From assembly GCA_012839395.1 (NCBI GenBank), contig DUNJ01000189.1:1-34982 (forward strand): a stretch of DNA of 34,982 nucleotides, written 5' to 3'. Each line of letters starts with the position of its first letter. The first letter of the stretch is position 1. Origin of the DNA: Tepidimicrobium sp. Its GTDB lineage: Bacteria > Bacillota > Clostridia > Tissierellales > Tepidimicrobiaceae. This document shows, piece after piece, positions 1-7,872 of this stretch. The notes below the pieces were generated by a model. It was not told the origin of the DNA, made no database searches, and saw only the letters and a program-made list of their open reading frames with translations. A program made the translations under genes and the position numbers.

Positions 1-633
1 GTATCACTTGTTTCAACCAGATATGACAACAAGGGTGGGATGTTAAAATATCTACTATTCTATATACTAAGTATATATTTTTCCTACCTGGCCATTGGGC
101 TTCTGTTAAGCAAGGGGTATGTTCAATCCAGTGTTCTAGGTAAAATAGGAGAAATTCTACAAATACTTATGGGTATATTGTTTGCCTTACTAGCTATTTA
201 CTATTTCAGAGACTATCTAATATTGAGGCAAAATAAGGGAAAACAATTGAAGACCCAGTTGGGAAGTAGGACTAAATCTTTTATAGAAGAAAGATTAAAG
301 AATTCAATTTCCAAGGGATCTATGCTTTCACCCATAGCAAGTGGATTTATCGTTGCCGTTTTAAGCTTCTCCTGCACCGGTCAAATATATGTAGCAACTC
401 TATTCTATGTCTTATCTAAGGAAGTTTTTAGCTCTAGCATGCTTGCATACCTGTTATTCTACAATCTAATGCTTATACTTCCACTGCTAGTTTTCACCTT
501 CCTAATATATAAGGGGAAAAAGCTATTTAAAATATCCTTGGCTATCTCTAAAAGGATGAAGACCATTAAATTGATAACCTCCATATTCTTCACATTGATA
601 TCTGTATATATACTTGTAAGTATACTATTATAG
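1..633 (+). CDS. CcdA/DsbD-like transmembrane protein, 5' end outside window
   Basis: A polytopic membrane protein resembling the transmembrane thiol-redox domain of the CcdA/DsbD family. From the ATG at 40 there are 197 residues with hydrophobic segments near 2-24, 36-56, 95-125, 135-157 and 177-197. A serine-cysteine-threonine-glycine-glutamine motif lies at residues 111-115, in the membrane segment where CcdA-like proteins carry a redox cysteine. The frame has no stop between base 1 and the ATG at 40, there is no ribosome site in front of that ATG, and the family has more N-terminal sequence. I therefore read this as the C-terminal part of a gene that begins left of the window. Family proteins pass electrons across the membrane to extracytoplasmic thioredoxin-like partners, but the partner here is unseen. 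Family fairly sure, exact role not. Confidence 0.7.
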   Translation, partial: VSLVSTRYDNKGGMLKYLLFYILSIYFSYLAIGLLLSKGYVQSSVLGKIGEILQILMGILFALLAIYYFRDYLILRQNKGKQLKTQLGSRTKSFIEERLKNSISKGSMLSPIASGFIVAVLSFSCTGQIYVATLFYVLSKEVFSSSMLAYLLFYNLMLILPLLVFTFLIYKGKKLFKISLAISKRMKTIKLITSIFFTLISVYILVSILL

Positions 634-635
634 AG

Positions 636-670
636 ATAGAGGATATGGGGAATTTCCCCATATCCTCTAT
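636..670. terminator. Bidirectional intrinsic terminator
   Basis: A perfect inverted repeat (636-651 with 655-670, 16 pairs, three-base loop) fills the gap between two converging genes. A short T run follows on the plus strand, and an A/T-rich flank lies on the other side. It should end transcription of both the CcdA-like gene and the ECF gene. Confidence 0.85.
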
Positions 671-671
671 T

Positions 672-1160
672 TTAAAATGCCTTAGCCTTTCTAAGAGCTG
701 AGTATAACGCCACTGATGTAATCGCCCCTAATAATCCTTGCATAATATTCCCCGGAATAGAAGCCACAGCCCCTTTGCCATACATAAATATTTCCGGTAT
801 AAAGTATCCAAAGGCCATAAATATTCCAGCTGTAGATGTAGCTACTATCGGTTTTCTCCGTCCAATATCCGTTTCCAATAAGCTGCCCGCTATAAAGCCT
901 TCCAAACCTTTCACTATCAATGTTATAGGAGCATAATGAGTATATCCTAATAATAGATCTGCTATAGCTGATCCAATTCCCCCTACTATAAATCCACCTT
1001 TCTTACCTAATATGATAGCCGCTAAAAATACAACCATATCTCCCAAATTTAAATACCCCTCGGTACCGATGGTAGGAATATGAATTACCATTGTCATTAC
1101 CACCGTCAAAGCCATAAGCACTGCATATCTTGTCAGTTGTCTTAGCTTCTTCTCCTCCAT
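672..1160 (-). CDS. ECF transporter S component, substrate unknown
   Basis: A 162-residue integral membrane protein of the ECF-type vitamin transporter substrate-binding (S) family. The sequence shows the typical opening helix after a short polar start, then an asparagine-leucine-glycine-aspartate motif near residue 40, a glycine-rich helix pair, and about five to six hydrophobic segments. The length is normal for S components, which pair with a shared EcfA-EcfA'-EcfT energising module; none is encoded here, so it probably uses a module elsewhere. The ATG at 1160 follows AAAGGAGG at a good distance. The closest general match I recognise is the PF07155-like group, but nothing nearby names the substrate. 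It is a single-gene unit with its own promoter and a shared downstream terminator. Confidence 0.75.
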   Translation of the reverse strand: MEEKKLRQLTRYAVLMALTVVMTMVIHIPTIGTEGYLNLGDMVVFLAAIILGKKGGFIVGGIGSAIADLLLGYTHYAPITLIVKGLEGFIAGSLLETDIGRRKPIVATSTAGIFMAFGYFIPEIFMYGKGAVASIPGNIMQGLLGAITSVALYSALRKAKAF

Positions 1161-1226
1161 ACCTATAACCTCCTTTTGCTCTATGTATGGGTACAGTATC
1201 GCTAATTTGGATCTGTATCTATTGTT

Positions 1227-1255
1227 ATAATAACACTTTTAAGTTTCAATTTCAA
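1227..1255 (-). promoter_or_regulatory. Probable sigma-A promoter of the ECF S gene
   Basis: On the minus strand TTGAAA (1255-1250) and TATTAT (1232-1227) are 17 bases apart, followed by about 65 bases to the ATG. The leader carries no riboswitch I can recognise. Confidence 0.5.
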
Positions 1256-1302
1256 TGTTTTCATATTTATTTAAATGATTTCCTAAGAATAAGCATAAAA
1301 AT

Positions 1303-1338
1303 TCCCTATATATTGTTCAAGGCTTCAATATATAGGGA
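1303..1338 (-). terminator. Intrinsic terminator after the PII-like gene
   Basis: A perfect 13-pair stem (1303-1315 with 1326-1338) has a ten-base loop and is followed on the minus strand by a run of five T (1301-1297). It ends the DUF1538-PII unit. Confidence 0.85.
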
Positions 1339-1345
1339 TAACATT

Positions 1346-1693
1346 CTATTGTAGGTTATCTTTATTACCCTTCTCAAATTCCTTCCTATGATATAATCCC
1401 ACTAGATTAGAAATGGGAACGGTAAATATAATCCCTGTCCCCGGCTGCTTTAGCTTTCCAACCTCAATAATAGTGTCATATATCACCTTATATTTATCCT
1501 CTTCAGTGAGTATAATTATTATCTCTTTAGAAGATTCAATATGAATATTTAAAAACCTAGCAACTTCCGTTTCCCCAGTCCCCCTTCCATAAAGAACTGT
1601 AGCCCCTTTAGCTCCTACCTTCTTCGTTTTCGCTATTATCTTATCTGCCCTTCCCCTTTCTACAATAGCTACGATGCATTTTACCGCGCCCAT
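1346..1693 (-). CDS. PII-like signalling protein (P-II family nitrogen regulator)
   Basis: A small (115 aa) PII-superfamily protein. It has the beta-alpha-beta start with a VERGRAD segment near residues 11-17, a short T-loop region around glycine-arginine-glycine-threonine-glycine near 37-41, and a C-terminal Lys-x-x-x-Pro-Gly-Thr-Gly loop (about 81-88) followed by a phenylalanine-threonine-valine-proline strand, where classical PII has its B-loop and ATP site. The T-loop is shorter than in GlnB and shows no tyrosine modification site. The ATG at 1693 has the ribosome site AGGAGGG and lies 12 bases after the DUF1538 gene, so the two are co-transcribed. PII-like proteins next to membrane proteins usually sense a nucleotide and gate or regulate that partner. 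The ligand is unknown. Confidence 0.85.
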   Translation of the reverse strand: MGAVKCIVAIVERGRADKIIAKTKKVGAKGATVLYGRGTGETEVARFLNIHIESSKEIIIILTEEDKYKVIYDTIIEVGKLKQPGTGIIFTVPISNLVGLYHRKEFEKGNKDNLQ

Positions 1694-1705
1694 ATTATAT
1701 CCCTC

Positions 1706-2407
1706 CTATATCCTAGTCAATATCCCTAGAGTTAGAACCGAGATCATAGCCCCTATGGATGTAAGGCCCACTATTCCAAAGCCAGCTACAAGTGGATCTG
1801 CATTCTCTATTATTTTGGTCAGTCCAATAGCCAATGCCATATTCAATGGTATATTTACCGGACCTGTGGTTGCACTAGCAGAATCCATTGCGATTGCTAC
1901 AAATTCCTCTGGTGCTAAGAATGATAGGATTATTATCAAAGTCAATAGCGGCACTACTATCTTTATATAGGATATATCATTTAATATCTTAAATATACCT
2001 ATTCCCATTCCAGCTCCAAAACCAACTGCTACAGCATGGATCAGTACTCTATGTGGAATAGCCCCTATGGATATCTCCTCCACCTCCAATGCTAATGCCT
2101 TCAAGGCAGGCTCCACAAGGGTTCCTAGATAGCCTATGGCAAAGGCTACTAAAATTATAAGCCATTTCCTTTCCAATACTACCAGGTTTCTGCCCACGGA
2201 ATCCCCTAGGGGAAAAAGGCTCATGGAAACACCTTTAAGGAAAAAATGAAGACCGAAAACGCTTAGTAGAAATCCTACCCCAAATTCCCTAATGTTTTCA
2301 ATAGGCTTCCTAAGTATAAATAACTGAAATAGGGCAAGTATAGCAGTAAGAGGGAGAATACCTCTTAAGGTCTCCAATAACGCTCCAAGCCCCTCTATTC
2401 CTCTCAT
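1706..2407 (-). CDS. DUF1538 family membrane protein
   Basis: A 233-residue polytopic membrane protein of the DUF1538 family. It shows the family segments GYLGTLVEPAL, then an isoleucine-proline-histidine-arginine stretch followed by a glycine-rich helix, and LAPEEFVAIAMDSA followed by TTGPV. I place the start at the ATG at 2407, which has AAGGAGGA six to seven bases ahead; a longer frame to 2431 lacks a ribosome site. Many DUF1538 proteins hold two such units in about 500 residues. This one has a single unit, so it would have to act as an oligomer or with a partner not encoded here. The PII-like gene follows directly, and the pairing suggests a transporter or channel gated by a PII-type sensor. 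Substrate unknown. Confidence 0.8.
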   Translation of the reverse strand: MRGIEGLGALLETLRGILPLTAILALFQLFILRKPIENIREFGVGFLLSVFGLHFFLKGVSMSLFPLGDSVGRNLVVLERKWLIILVAFAIGYLGTLVEPALKALALEVEEISIGAIPHRVLIHAVAVGFGAGMGIGIFKILNDISYIKIVVPLLTLIIILSFLAPEEFVAIAMDSASATTGPVNIPLNMALAIGLTKIIENADPLVAGFGIVGLTSIGAMISVLTLGILTRI

Positions 2408-2613
2408 GTAAATCCTCCTTCTCAATTTCATATATATCTTATCTAAGCAATATCCACATTATACTATATTTTAAGGATATATAAAAGAATTAGCTAGCAA
2501 TTCCCATAGAATACATAATATGAATACTTTATGGTTTAACTTCTTACAATTAAGGGTATAAGTAAGTGATAAAATATCTATTTATATTTTTAATATACAG
2601 GAGGTTGATAATA

Positions 2614-3288
2614 ATGGAAAAGTACATACCCGAGATAAGGTCCCAATTGCGATCTAGAATTATAGAAGTACCTTCGGTAATATATAGAGCTAGTGGAATT
2701 AAGGTTCTAGGGACTAGAATAAAGTCCCTATTATTTTCAACGGATGTATCCATTATAAAGAATAACAATGCCAATTCCATAATCGCCGTCTATCCCTTCA
2801 CCCCTCAGCTGTCTATCACCCAGGCCATATTAGAAGTAGCGCCGGTACCGGTCTTTGCGGGGGTGGGTGGGGGTCTTACCACTGGAAGAAGAGCTGTGGA
2901 CATCGCTCTTCAAGCCGAGCTTATGGGGGCCTATGGGGTGGTAGTAAACGCTCCTACTTCCAACCAAGTTATACGAAAGATGTACAACAGGATAGACATA
3001 CCTATAATTGCAACGGTTGGAACTATAGATGATGATTATAAGGGAAAATTAGATGCAGGTGCCCGGATTTTAAACATATCCGGAGGTGCAAGGACCTCTG
3101 AAATAGTCAAGCATATACGAAATGAATACGGAAAGGAATTGCCCATAATAGCAACAGGAGGACCTACAGATGAGAGCATCCTCGCGACTATAGAGGCGGG
3201 GGCAAATGCGATTACCTATACCCCTCCTACCACTGCCGAAATATTTGCCGGAGTTATGGAGCAATATAGAAATAAAAGAGAAGAATAA
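2614..3288 (+). CDS. TIM-barrel protein of the clostridial 'hydrolase' type, function unknown
   Basis: A 224-residue single-domain protein with the pattern of a phosphate-binding beta/alpha barrel: alternating short strands such as SIIAVYPF, VFAGVGGGL, GVVVNAP, IIATVGT, ILNISGG and IIATGGP, ending in an alanine-asparagine-alanine-isoleucine-threonine strand. The glycine pairs after late strands resemble the phosphate-binding loops of IGPS/ThiE-like barrels. Similar clostridial proteins are commonly named hydrolase without evidence. The chosen start is the ATG at 2614, which has AGGAGG nine bases ahead; a longer frame from 2566 has no ribosome site. It stands alone, divergent from the DUF1538 unit and convergent with the symporter, so its neighbours say nothing on its reaction. 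Fold likely, function not known. Confidence 0.7.
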   Translation: MEKYIPEIRSQLRSRIIEVPSVIYRASGIKVLGTRIKSLLFSTDVSIIKNNNANSIIAVYPFTPQLSITQAILEVAPVPVFAGVGGGLTTGRRAVDIALQAELMGAYGVVVNAPTSNQVIRKMYNRIDIPIIATVGTIDDDYKGKLDAGARILNISGGARTSEIVKHIRNEYGKELPIIATGGPTDESILATIEAGANAITYTPPTTAEIFAGVMEQYRNKREE

Positions 3289-3322
3289 TAGAAGCCCAGA
3301 TGAATTCGGGCTTCTATTATTC
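3283..3322. terminator. Bidirectional intrinsic terminator
   Basis: A perfect 15-pair stem (3283-3297 with 3308-3322), with a ten-base loop, overlaps the stop codon of the TIM-barrel gene. T-rich flanks on both strands make it a shared terminator with the converging symporter gene. Confidence 0.85.
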
Positions 3323-3355
3323 TTATTAAATTATTCTATTATAATGCCAGTTAAG

Positions 3356-4714
3356 TTATTTCCCTTCAGCAGTATACTTTGTCGTGAAGAATTCCTTAGT
3401 AAGTTTGATTACAACTCCACTCAAGCCTACTATACCTATCAAGTTTGGAATCGCCATTAATCCATTCAATGTATCAGCTATATCCCAAATAACGGTTAAT
3501 CCTCCCACTGCTCCTACGAATATAAAAGGTATGAATACCAATCTATATGGAGTGATAGCCTTAGGGCCAAATAGGAATTCCATGCAACGTTCGCCATAAT
3601 ACGACCAGCTCAACAGGGTTGAATATGCAAATAGCAATACTCCTATTGAAACTATATAACCACCTATTACTGGGATAGATGTATCAAAAGCTAACATGGT
3701 GAGAGCCGCTCCGTCTACACCTGAGCTCCATACGCCTGTTAATATTATTGATAATGCAGTTATGGTACAGACTACGATGGTGTCCATAAATACTTCAAAT
3801 ACTCCCCATAGGCCTTGACGTACTGGGTGATCTGTAGTTGCAGCCGCGTGGGCTATTGGGGCGCTACCAAGTCCTGCTTCGTTAGAGAATACCCCACGAG
3901 CAATACCCATTCTAGAGGCTAAGGCTATGGTAGAACCTGCAAATCCACCTACTGCAGCTGTTCCTGAAAATGCACCTTCGATTATTAGCTTAAATGCAGC
4001 TGGAATTTGACCTGCATACTTGGCTAGTATTACTATACCACCTATGATATAGAAGGCAGCCATAAATGGTACCAGCAGCTCTACTACCTGGGCTATCCTC
4101 TTAAGTCCACCTAGCATAACGACTGCTGCTGCTATTACTAGAATAATACCTGTGATGGCATGAGGTACATTAAATGATGTATTCATAGCATCGGCTATGG
4201 AATTTGCCTGGGTCATATTTCCTATTCCAAAGGATGCTAAAGCTCCAAACAATGCAAATAGAACAGCTAGCCATTTCCAACCTAAACCGTCTTCAATATA
4301 ATGCATCGGCCCACCTATAAATCGCCCATCATCTGTCTTCTCTCGGTACTGAACACTAAGTACTACCTCTGCAAACTTGGTGGTCATTCCAAAGATTGCG
4401 GAGATCCACATCCAAAGTACTGCACCTGGCCCCCCCATTGCTATAGCAGTGGCTACACCGGCGATATTACCGGTCCCAATAGTTGCGGCGAGTGCTGTTG
4501 CAACAGCCTGGAATGCGGTAATTTCCCCTTCCCCTACCTGTTCCTTTTCGAACATCTTCATCAGGGTGTTCTTCATAATATAACCGAACTTACCAAAAGA
4601 CATGAAATTAGTGCGTATTGTTAGGTAAATCCCCGTTCCTACTAGCAGGACTAACATTACCGGTCCCCATATAAAGCTGTTGACCGCATCGTTAATCGCC
4701 ATGAACTTATCCAT
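3356..4714 (-). CDS. Sodium:alanine/glutamine symporter, AGCS family (AlsT/GlnT-like)
   Basis: A 452-residue sodium-coupled amino-acid symporter with about eleven membrane segments. Family signatures are visible: a GTGNIAGVATA segment at about 81-91, GGPMHYIEDGLG at 134-145, and the long hallmark starting VFSNEAGLGSAPIAHAA at 275-291. The length is normal. I start it at the ATG at 4714, behind AAAGGGGGT; the frame is open to 4765 but has no ribosome site there. AGCS members carry alanine, glycine or glutamine, and sequence alone does not choose. The gene directly upstream on the same strand encodes a YcbB/GlnL-type response regulator. In Bacillus subtilis that regulator controls a glutaminase gene and the AGCS glutamine transporter gene glnT, so glutamine is a reasonable guess. 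Confidence 0.92.
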   Translation of the reverse strand: MDKFMAINDAVNSFIWGPVMLVLLVGTGIYLTIRTNFMSFGKFGYIMKNTLMKMFEKEQVGEGEITAFQAVATALAATIGTGNIAGVATAIAMGGPGAVLWMWISAIFGMTTKFAEVVLSVQYREKTDDGRFIGGPMHYIEDGLGWKWLAVLFALFGALASFGIGNMTQANSIADAMNTSFNVPHAITGIILVIAAAVVMLGGLKRIAQVVELLVPFMAAFYIIGGIVILAKYAGQIPAAFKLIIEGAFSGTAAVGGFAGSTIALASRMGIARGVFSNEAGLGSAPIAHAAATTDHPVRQGLWGVFEVFMDTIVVCTITALSIILTGVWSSGVDGAALTMLAFDTSIPVIGGYIVSIGVLLFAYSTLLSWSYYGERCMEFLFGPKAITPYRLVFIPFIFVGAVGGLTVIWDIADTLNGLMAIPNLIGIVGLSGVVIKLTKEFFTTKYTAEGK

Positions 4715-4824
4715 GCTTATACCCCCTTTTATTTTATTGACTTCACTGTACCATGGGGGTTTCATTATACTACAAGAATATACTGAGTTATCAGAAATTT
4801 TGCAATTGTTCGCATATTGTGAAA

Positions 4825-5655
4825 CTATTCACAATATGACATAAGCCCAGATAAAAACTTTTTAACGTTAATCGACCCACCCTTATCTACCTTGCCACGT
4901 ATATACTCCATCTCCAACCTAACCTGTTCAAAATTAAAAAGACTATTGGAATATTCCACAAACACTTCATTCATATAATCTTCCAATCCTAAATTTGCAA
5001 TGTTAGCCATTCCCGCAGCTATACTTCGTCTCATCCTTTGCTCCATAGACTTAGGATTTTCAGTAAAATAACTACATATTTCCCTCAAGGTTGTGTTGTT
5101 TAAATCTACTCTGTTTTTTAATAGATACTTACAGACCTCTATTATATCACTACTGCCTTTCTCACCAATAATCCCTATTTTCATTAGAACATTTTTAGTA
5201 CATTGTTCAAAAAAACCTATGGGGCTTATCATTTCACTATTGTTTTCGCTATCAAATATCTCCTGGATCCTTAACATCTTCCTACTAACTTGAATCCGTT
5301 CTATTACCTTCTCAATTATGATTCTCATCTCAGTACTACTTAGTGGCTTATATACATAATATTCTACGCCATGCCTATATGCCCTTTCTACCATATCCTT
5401 AGATACATCTCCTGAAATCATTATGAAACAGGTATCAAAATCTTCTTTTTTTACCTGTTTTACAATTGTCAATCCGTCTATAGTAGGTATATCCAGGTTT
5501 AATATTACAATATCTGGTACAATAGCTTTTATCTTGCTTAAAGCTACTTTGCCATCCTTTTCCTCTCCAACCACTATTCCCAACTCGTTATCTTCTATTA
5601 TCCTCGTCAACTTATGAATCACATCTGGGCTCTCGTCCACTAAAAAAAATCTCAC
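4825..5655 (-). CDS. Response regulator with YcbB/GlnL-type output domain
   Basis: A 276-residue two-domain response regulator. Residues 1-120 form a receiver domain with acidic D7/E8, phosphoacceptor D55 in the motif LNLDIP, S81 and K103. Residues about 125-276 match the YcbB (GlnL) DNA-binding domain rather than OmpR or NarL types. The start is a GTG at 5655, with GGAGGGG about nine bases ahead. No histidine kinase lies next to it, unlike the glnK-glnL pair of Bacillus, so the kinase must lie elsewhere or the regulator works as an orphan. It is followed on the same strand, after 110 bases, by the AGCS symporter, which it probably controls. Domain call firm, target inferred. Confidence 0.85.
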   Translation of the reverse strand: MRFFLVDESPDVIHKLTRIIEDNELGIVVGEEKDGKVALSKIKAIVPDIVILNLDIPTIDGLTIVKQVKKEDFDTCFIMISGDVSKDMVERAYRHGVEYYVYKPLSSTEMRIIIEKVIERIQVSRKMLRIQEIFDSENNSEMISPIGFFEQCTKNVLMKIGIIGEKGSSDIIEVCKYLLKNRVDLNNTTLREICSYFTENPKSMEQRMRRSIAAGMANIANLGLEDYMNEVFVEYSNSLFNFEQVRLEMEYIRGKVDKGGSINVKKFLSGLMSYCE

Positions 5656-6112
5656 TTAGTAATCCCCTCCAATCTAAGCGTTGGAATAGATCTCTAAATT
5701 AAAACCGCTAATTTTAAGGGTTCTTACCACCCTCTTGCCTTTAATTGAAGTGCTTTTTGATACGCTTCCCCCTCCTTTCTTTCCCCTACCTTTATTATAT
5801 TACATTTTGAAGAGTTTTCCCATTATTCAGTCTTTTTTAGGTGCATATTTTATCTAAATTACTTAATTATAATAAGTTGTTTTAAACAATAAGGCGAAAA
5901 ACAAGTTCACAACAGCCACTAATTCCCATGTGCCCGCTGATCTACCGCCATTCTCAATGCTTATGGATACGAATATATTTGTTAATTGCATGGTCAATAT
6001 AAAATAAATTGTTGTATATGCTGGCAATATCTGACATTGTGGGTTAGGCCTATTATGCTCCCTATTGACTATCTCTATAAAATTATTATTACTTTAAATT
6101 CTATTTTAAGTA
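5656..6112. other. Intergenic stretch without a gene
   Basis: About 460 bases separate the response regulator from the bioY control region. Both strands are full of stops. On the minus strand an AGGAGGG-like sequence near 5770-5780 precedes a 29-codon open run, but its first codon is GTA and I see no start, so I do not call a gene. The rest (5830-6110) is AT-rich with no clear repeat, hairpin or RNA. Confidence 0.5.
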
Positions 6113-6143
6113 TTGTAAACCTTATTAATTTATAGGTTGACAA
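6113..6143 (+). promoter_or_regulatory. BirA-type operator 1 of bioY
   Basis: TTGTAAACC (6113-6121) and GGTTGACAA (6135-6143) form an inverted repeat with a 13-base spacer, matching the BirA half-site pair TTGTMAACC/GGTTKACAA known for biotin genes. The right arm contains the promoter -35 box, so binding would block RNA polymerase. BirA itself is encoded just downstream. Confidence 0.8.
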
Positions 6144-6165
6144 TTAAGGTTCAGTCGATTATACT
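6137..6165 (+). promoter_or_regulatory. Sigma-A promoter of bioY
   Basis: A consensus TTGACA (6137-6142) and TATACT (6160-6165) are separated by 17 bases. The predicted start near 6172 leaves a leader of about 43 bases. The -35 box is inside the first BirA operator, and the start site is inside the second. Confidence 0.85.
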
Positions 6166-6169
6166 TTAA

Positions 6170-6200
6170 TTGTCAACCAAATTCATTTCATAGTTTACAT
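6170..6200 (+). promoter_or_regulatory. BirA-type operator 2 of bioY, imperfect
   Basis: TTGTCAACC (6170-6178) is followed after the same 13-base spacer by AGTTTACAT (6192-6200), which matches GGTTTACAA at seven of nine positions. It covers the predicted transcription start and ends just before the ribosome site. The left arm also forms a 13-base inverted repeat with the sequence around the -35 box. Confidence 0.6.
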
Positions 6201-6214
6201 TAAGGAGTGATTGA

Positions 6215-6769
6215 ATGAAATTATCCATAAGAGAAATGATATTGATTTCCTTGTTCACAGCCCTAACGGCAATTGGGGCTTTTATAAGCATACCCATAGG
6301 TGATGTACCGATCACCTTACAGAGCATGTTTTCCTTACTTGCGGGCTTATTGCTTGGCCCAAAGTTGGGAGCTTTATCGCAGTTGGTATATGTTCTATTG
6401 GGCCTTTCTGGTATCAGGATATTTGCAGGTTTTTCCGGTGGCCCCCAAACAATATTCAAGCCCAGCTTTGGATTTTTAATTGGATTTATATTTGCAGCTT
6501 TAATAGTAGGCAAGTTCATTCATGACGGAAAATTAACTGGTCTAAAGGGTATAGTTTTAACAGCCTTTTTAGGAACCTTTGTCATATACCTATTTGGTAT
6601 ATCCCATATGTACATTATTTTAAACAAGATGATGGATAAGGCTATTTCCCTTTCTGCTACTATAAAGATGGGGTGTCTAATCTTTTTACCGGGGGATATA
6701 TTAAAAGCCATTCTAACATCTTTTATAGCATTTAAAGTGCTGGAAAGATTGAAGACAGATAGGATATAG
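6215..6769 (+). CDS. bioY: Biotin transporter BioY (ECF S component)
   Basis: A 184-residue membrane protein of the BioY family, the biotin-binding S component of ECF transporters. The family's hallmarks are visible: an alanine-phenylalanine-isoleucine-serine-isoleucine-proline segment followed by a proline-isoleucine-threonine-leucine-glutamine motif near 30-38, a leucine-leucine-leucine-glycine-proline turn, and a long motif around residues 70-85 with phenylalanine, glycine-glycine-proline and a following glycine-phenylalanine helix. Six hydrophobic segments and the normal length agree. The ATG at 6215 has AAGGAGTGA six bases ahead. Control by BirA is strongly indicated by two operators around its promoter. 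No EcfA/EcfT genes and no biotin synthesis genes are in the window, which suggests scavenging. Confidence 0.95.
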   Translation: MKLSIREMILISLFTALTAIGAFISIPIGDVPITLQSMFSLLAGLLLGPKLGALSQLVYVLLGLSGIRIFAGFSGGPQTIFKPSFGFLIGFIFAALIVGKFIHDGKLTGLKGIVLTAFLGTFVIYLFGISHMYIILNKMMDKAISLSATIKMGCLIFLPGDILKAILTSFIAFKVLERLKTDRI

Positions 6770-6785
6770 GACATACCATGAAGGA

Positions 6786-7772
6786 TCAATTGTCCATATA
6801 CCCCCGCAACCCGCGAATGGATACTTCGCCAGAAAATATTTTCTCTATATTGCCATCATCATATTCAACTACTAGCTGGCCTTCATCATCTATGGTCAGC
6901 ACCCTCCCGATCTTTTCCGTATGGGATCCTATTATTCGCACATCTTTACCCGTCAAATTGGATGCCTGCCTCGATATCTCAATAGTTCTAGATATATCCC
7001 CATCCCTTATAAATGGGATATATAGCTCTTCAAAGCGATTTAAAACATATGCTAATAATTTCTTTCTATCTACCCTACCTCCCACAACCTCCCGCAAGGA
7101 TATGGCCTTATCTGCTAACTGATTACTTAAGTCCCGTTTATCTAGTCCTATATTTATGCCCATCCCCATAATTACATGGCTTATCATATTCAACTCACAA
7201 TTCATCTCCGTTAAGATGCCAGACACCTTCCTATTATCTATAATTATATCGTTTGGCCATTTTATATAGGACCTTATTCCCATATCTTTTAGAGCTAAAT
7301 TAACCGCTGCTGCTCCTATCAACGTTATCTTAGCAACCTTCAGCGGGGACATCTTAGGTTTTAATATGAGGCTCATCCATATACCCTTACCCTTTGGGGA
7401 TACCCAGCCTCTTCCAAGCCTTCCCCTTCCCTTGGTTTGCTCTTCAGCTACAACTATGGTGCCCTCCTCCACCTTCTTAGCAACTTCCTTTGCTTCTGTA
7501 TTAGTAGAGGATAGGCTATTGTAATACAAAATATTCCTACCTATAAAATCCGTATTTAGATATTCCTCTATCTCCTCAAGGGTTAGTATGTCTGGAGAGT
7601 GTATAAGCCTATATCCCCTCCTAGGAACCGATTCTATCTCATACCCCTCCTCCCTTAATATGTTCATGTACTTCCATATAGCCGATCGGCTTACCCCAAA
7701 CTTTTGACTAATATCCTCCCCGGATATAAAGTCATTATTAGATTTTAATAATCTCACTATATCCGCTTTCAT
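6786..7772 (-). CDS. birA: Bifunctional biotin-protein ligase and biotin operon repressor BirA
   Basis: A 328-residue BirA with all three parts: an N-terminal winged helix-turn-helix (about 1-62, helix 17-37), a central ligase domain with the biotinyl-AMP loop GRGRLGR at 115-121, the KWPND motif at 171-175 and KVSGIL at 182-187, and a C-terminal SH3-like cap. It joins biotin to carboxylase or decarboxylase subunits and, when loaded with biotinyl-AMP, represses biotin genes. The presence of the DNA-binding domain fits the operators found in front of bioY, whose gene converges on birA with a 16-base gap and no terminator between them. It lies downstream of fni on the minus strand. The start ATG at 7772 has a modest AGGATGTG site. 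Confidence 0.96.
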   Translation of the reverse strand: MKADIVRLLKSNNDFISGEDISQKFGVSRSAIWKYMNILREEGYEIESVPRRGYRLIHSPDILTLEEIEEYLNTDFIGRNILYYNSLSSTNTEAKEVAKKVEEGTIVVAEEQTKGRGRLGRGWVSPKGKGIWMSLILKPKMSPLKVAKITLIGAAAVNLALKDMGIRSYIKWPNDIIIDNRKVSGILTEMNCELNMISHVIMGMGINIGLDKRDLSNQLADKAISLREVVGGRVDRKKLLAYVLNRFEELYIPFIRDGDISRTIEISRQASNLTGKDVRIIGSHTEKIGRVLTIDDEGQLVVEYDDGNIEKIFSGEVSIRGLRGYMDN

Positions 7773-7872
7773 CTATTCACATCCTGATCATATATTCTAC
7801 CTTTATATTATACATTATGCCTTTTTACAAATATAGATGGTAGCATATATTGATATAATAAAATATCATTTC

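Noticed and set aside
1161..1226. Possible vitamin riboswitch before the ECF S component gene
   Set aside because: The leader is only about 60 bases and lacks the conserved elements of TPP, FMN, cobalamin or preQ1 classes; only a five-pair hairpin is visible.
5656..5785. A 29-codon minus-strand open run after an AGGAGGG-like site, as a small gene upstream of the response regulator
   Set aside because: The codon at the right distance is GTA, no ATG, GTG or TTG lies in frame nearby, and the product resembles nothing known.
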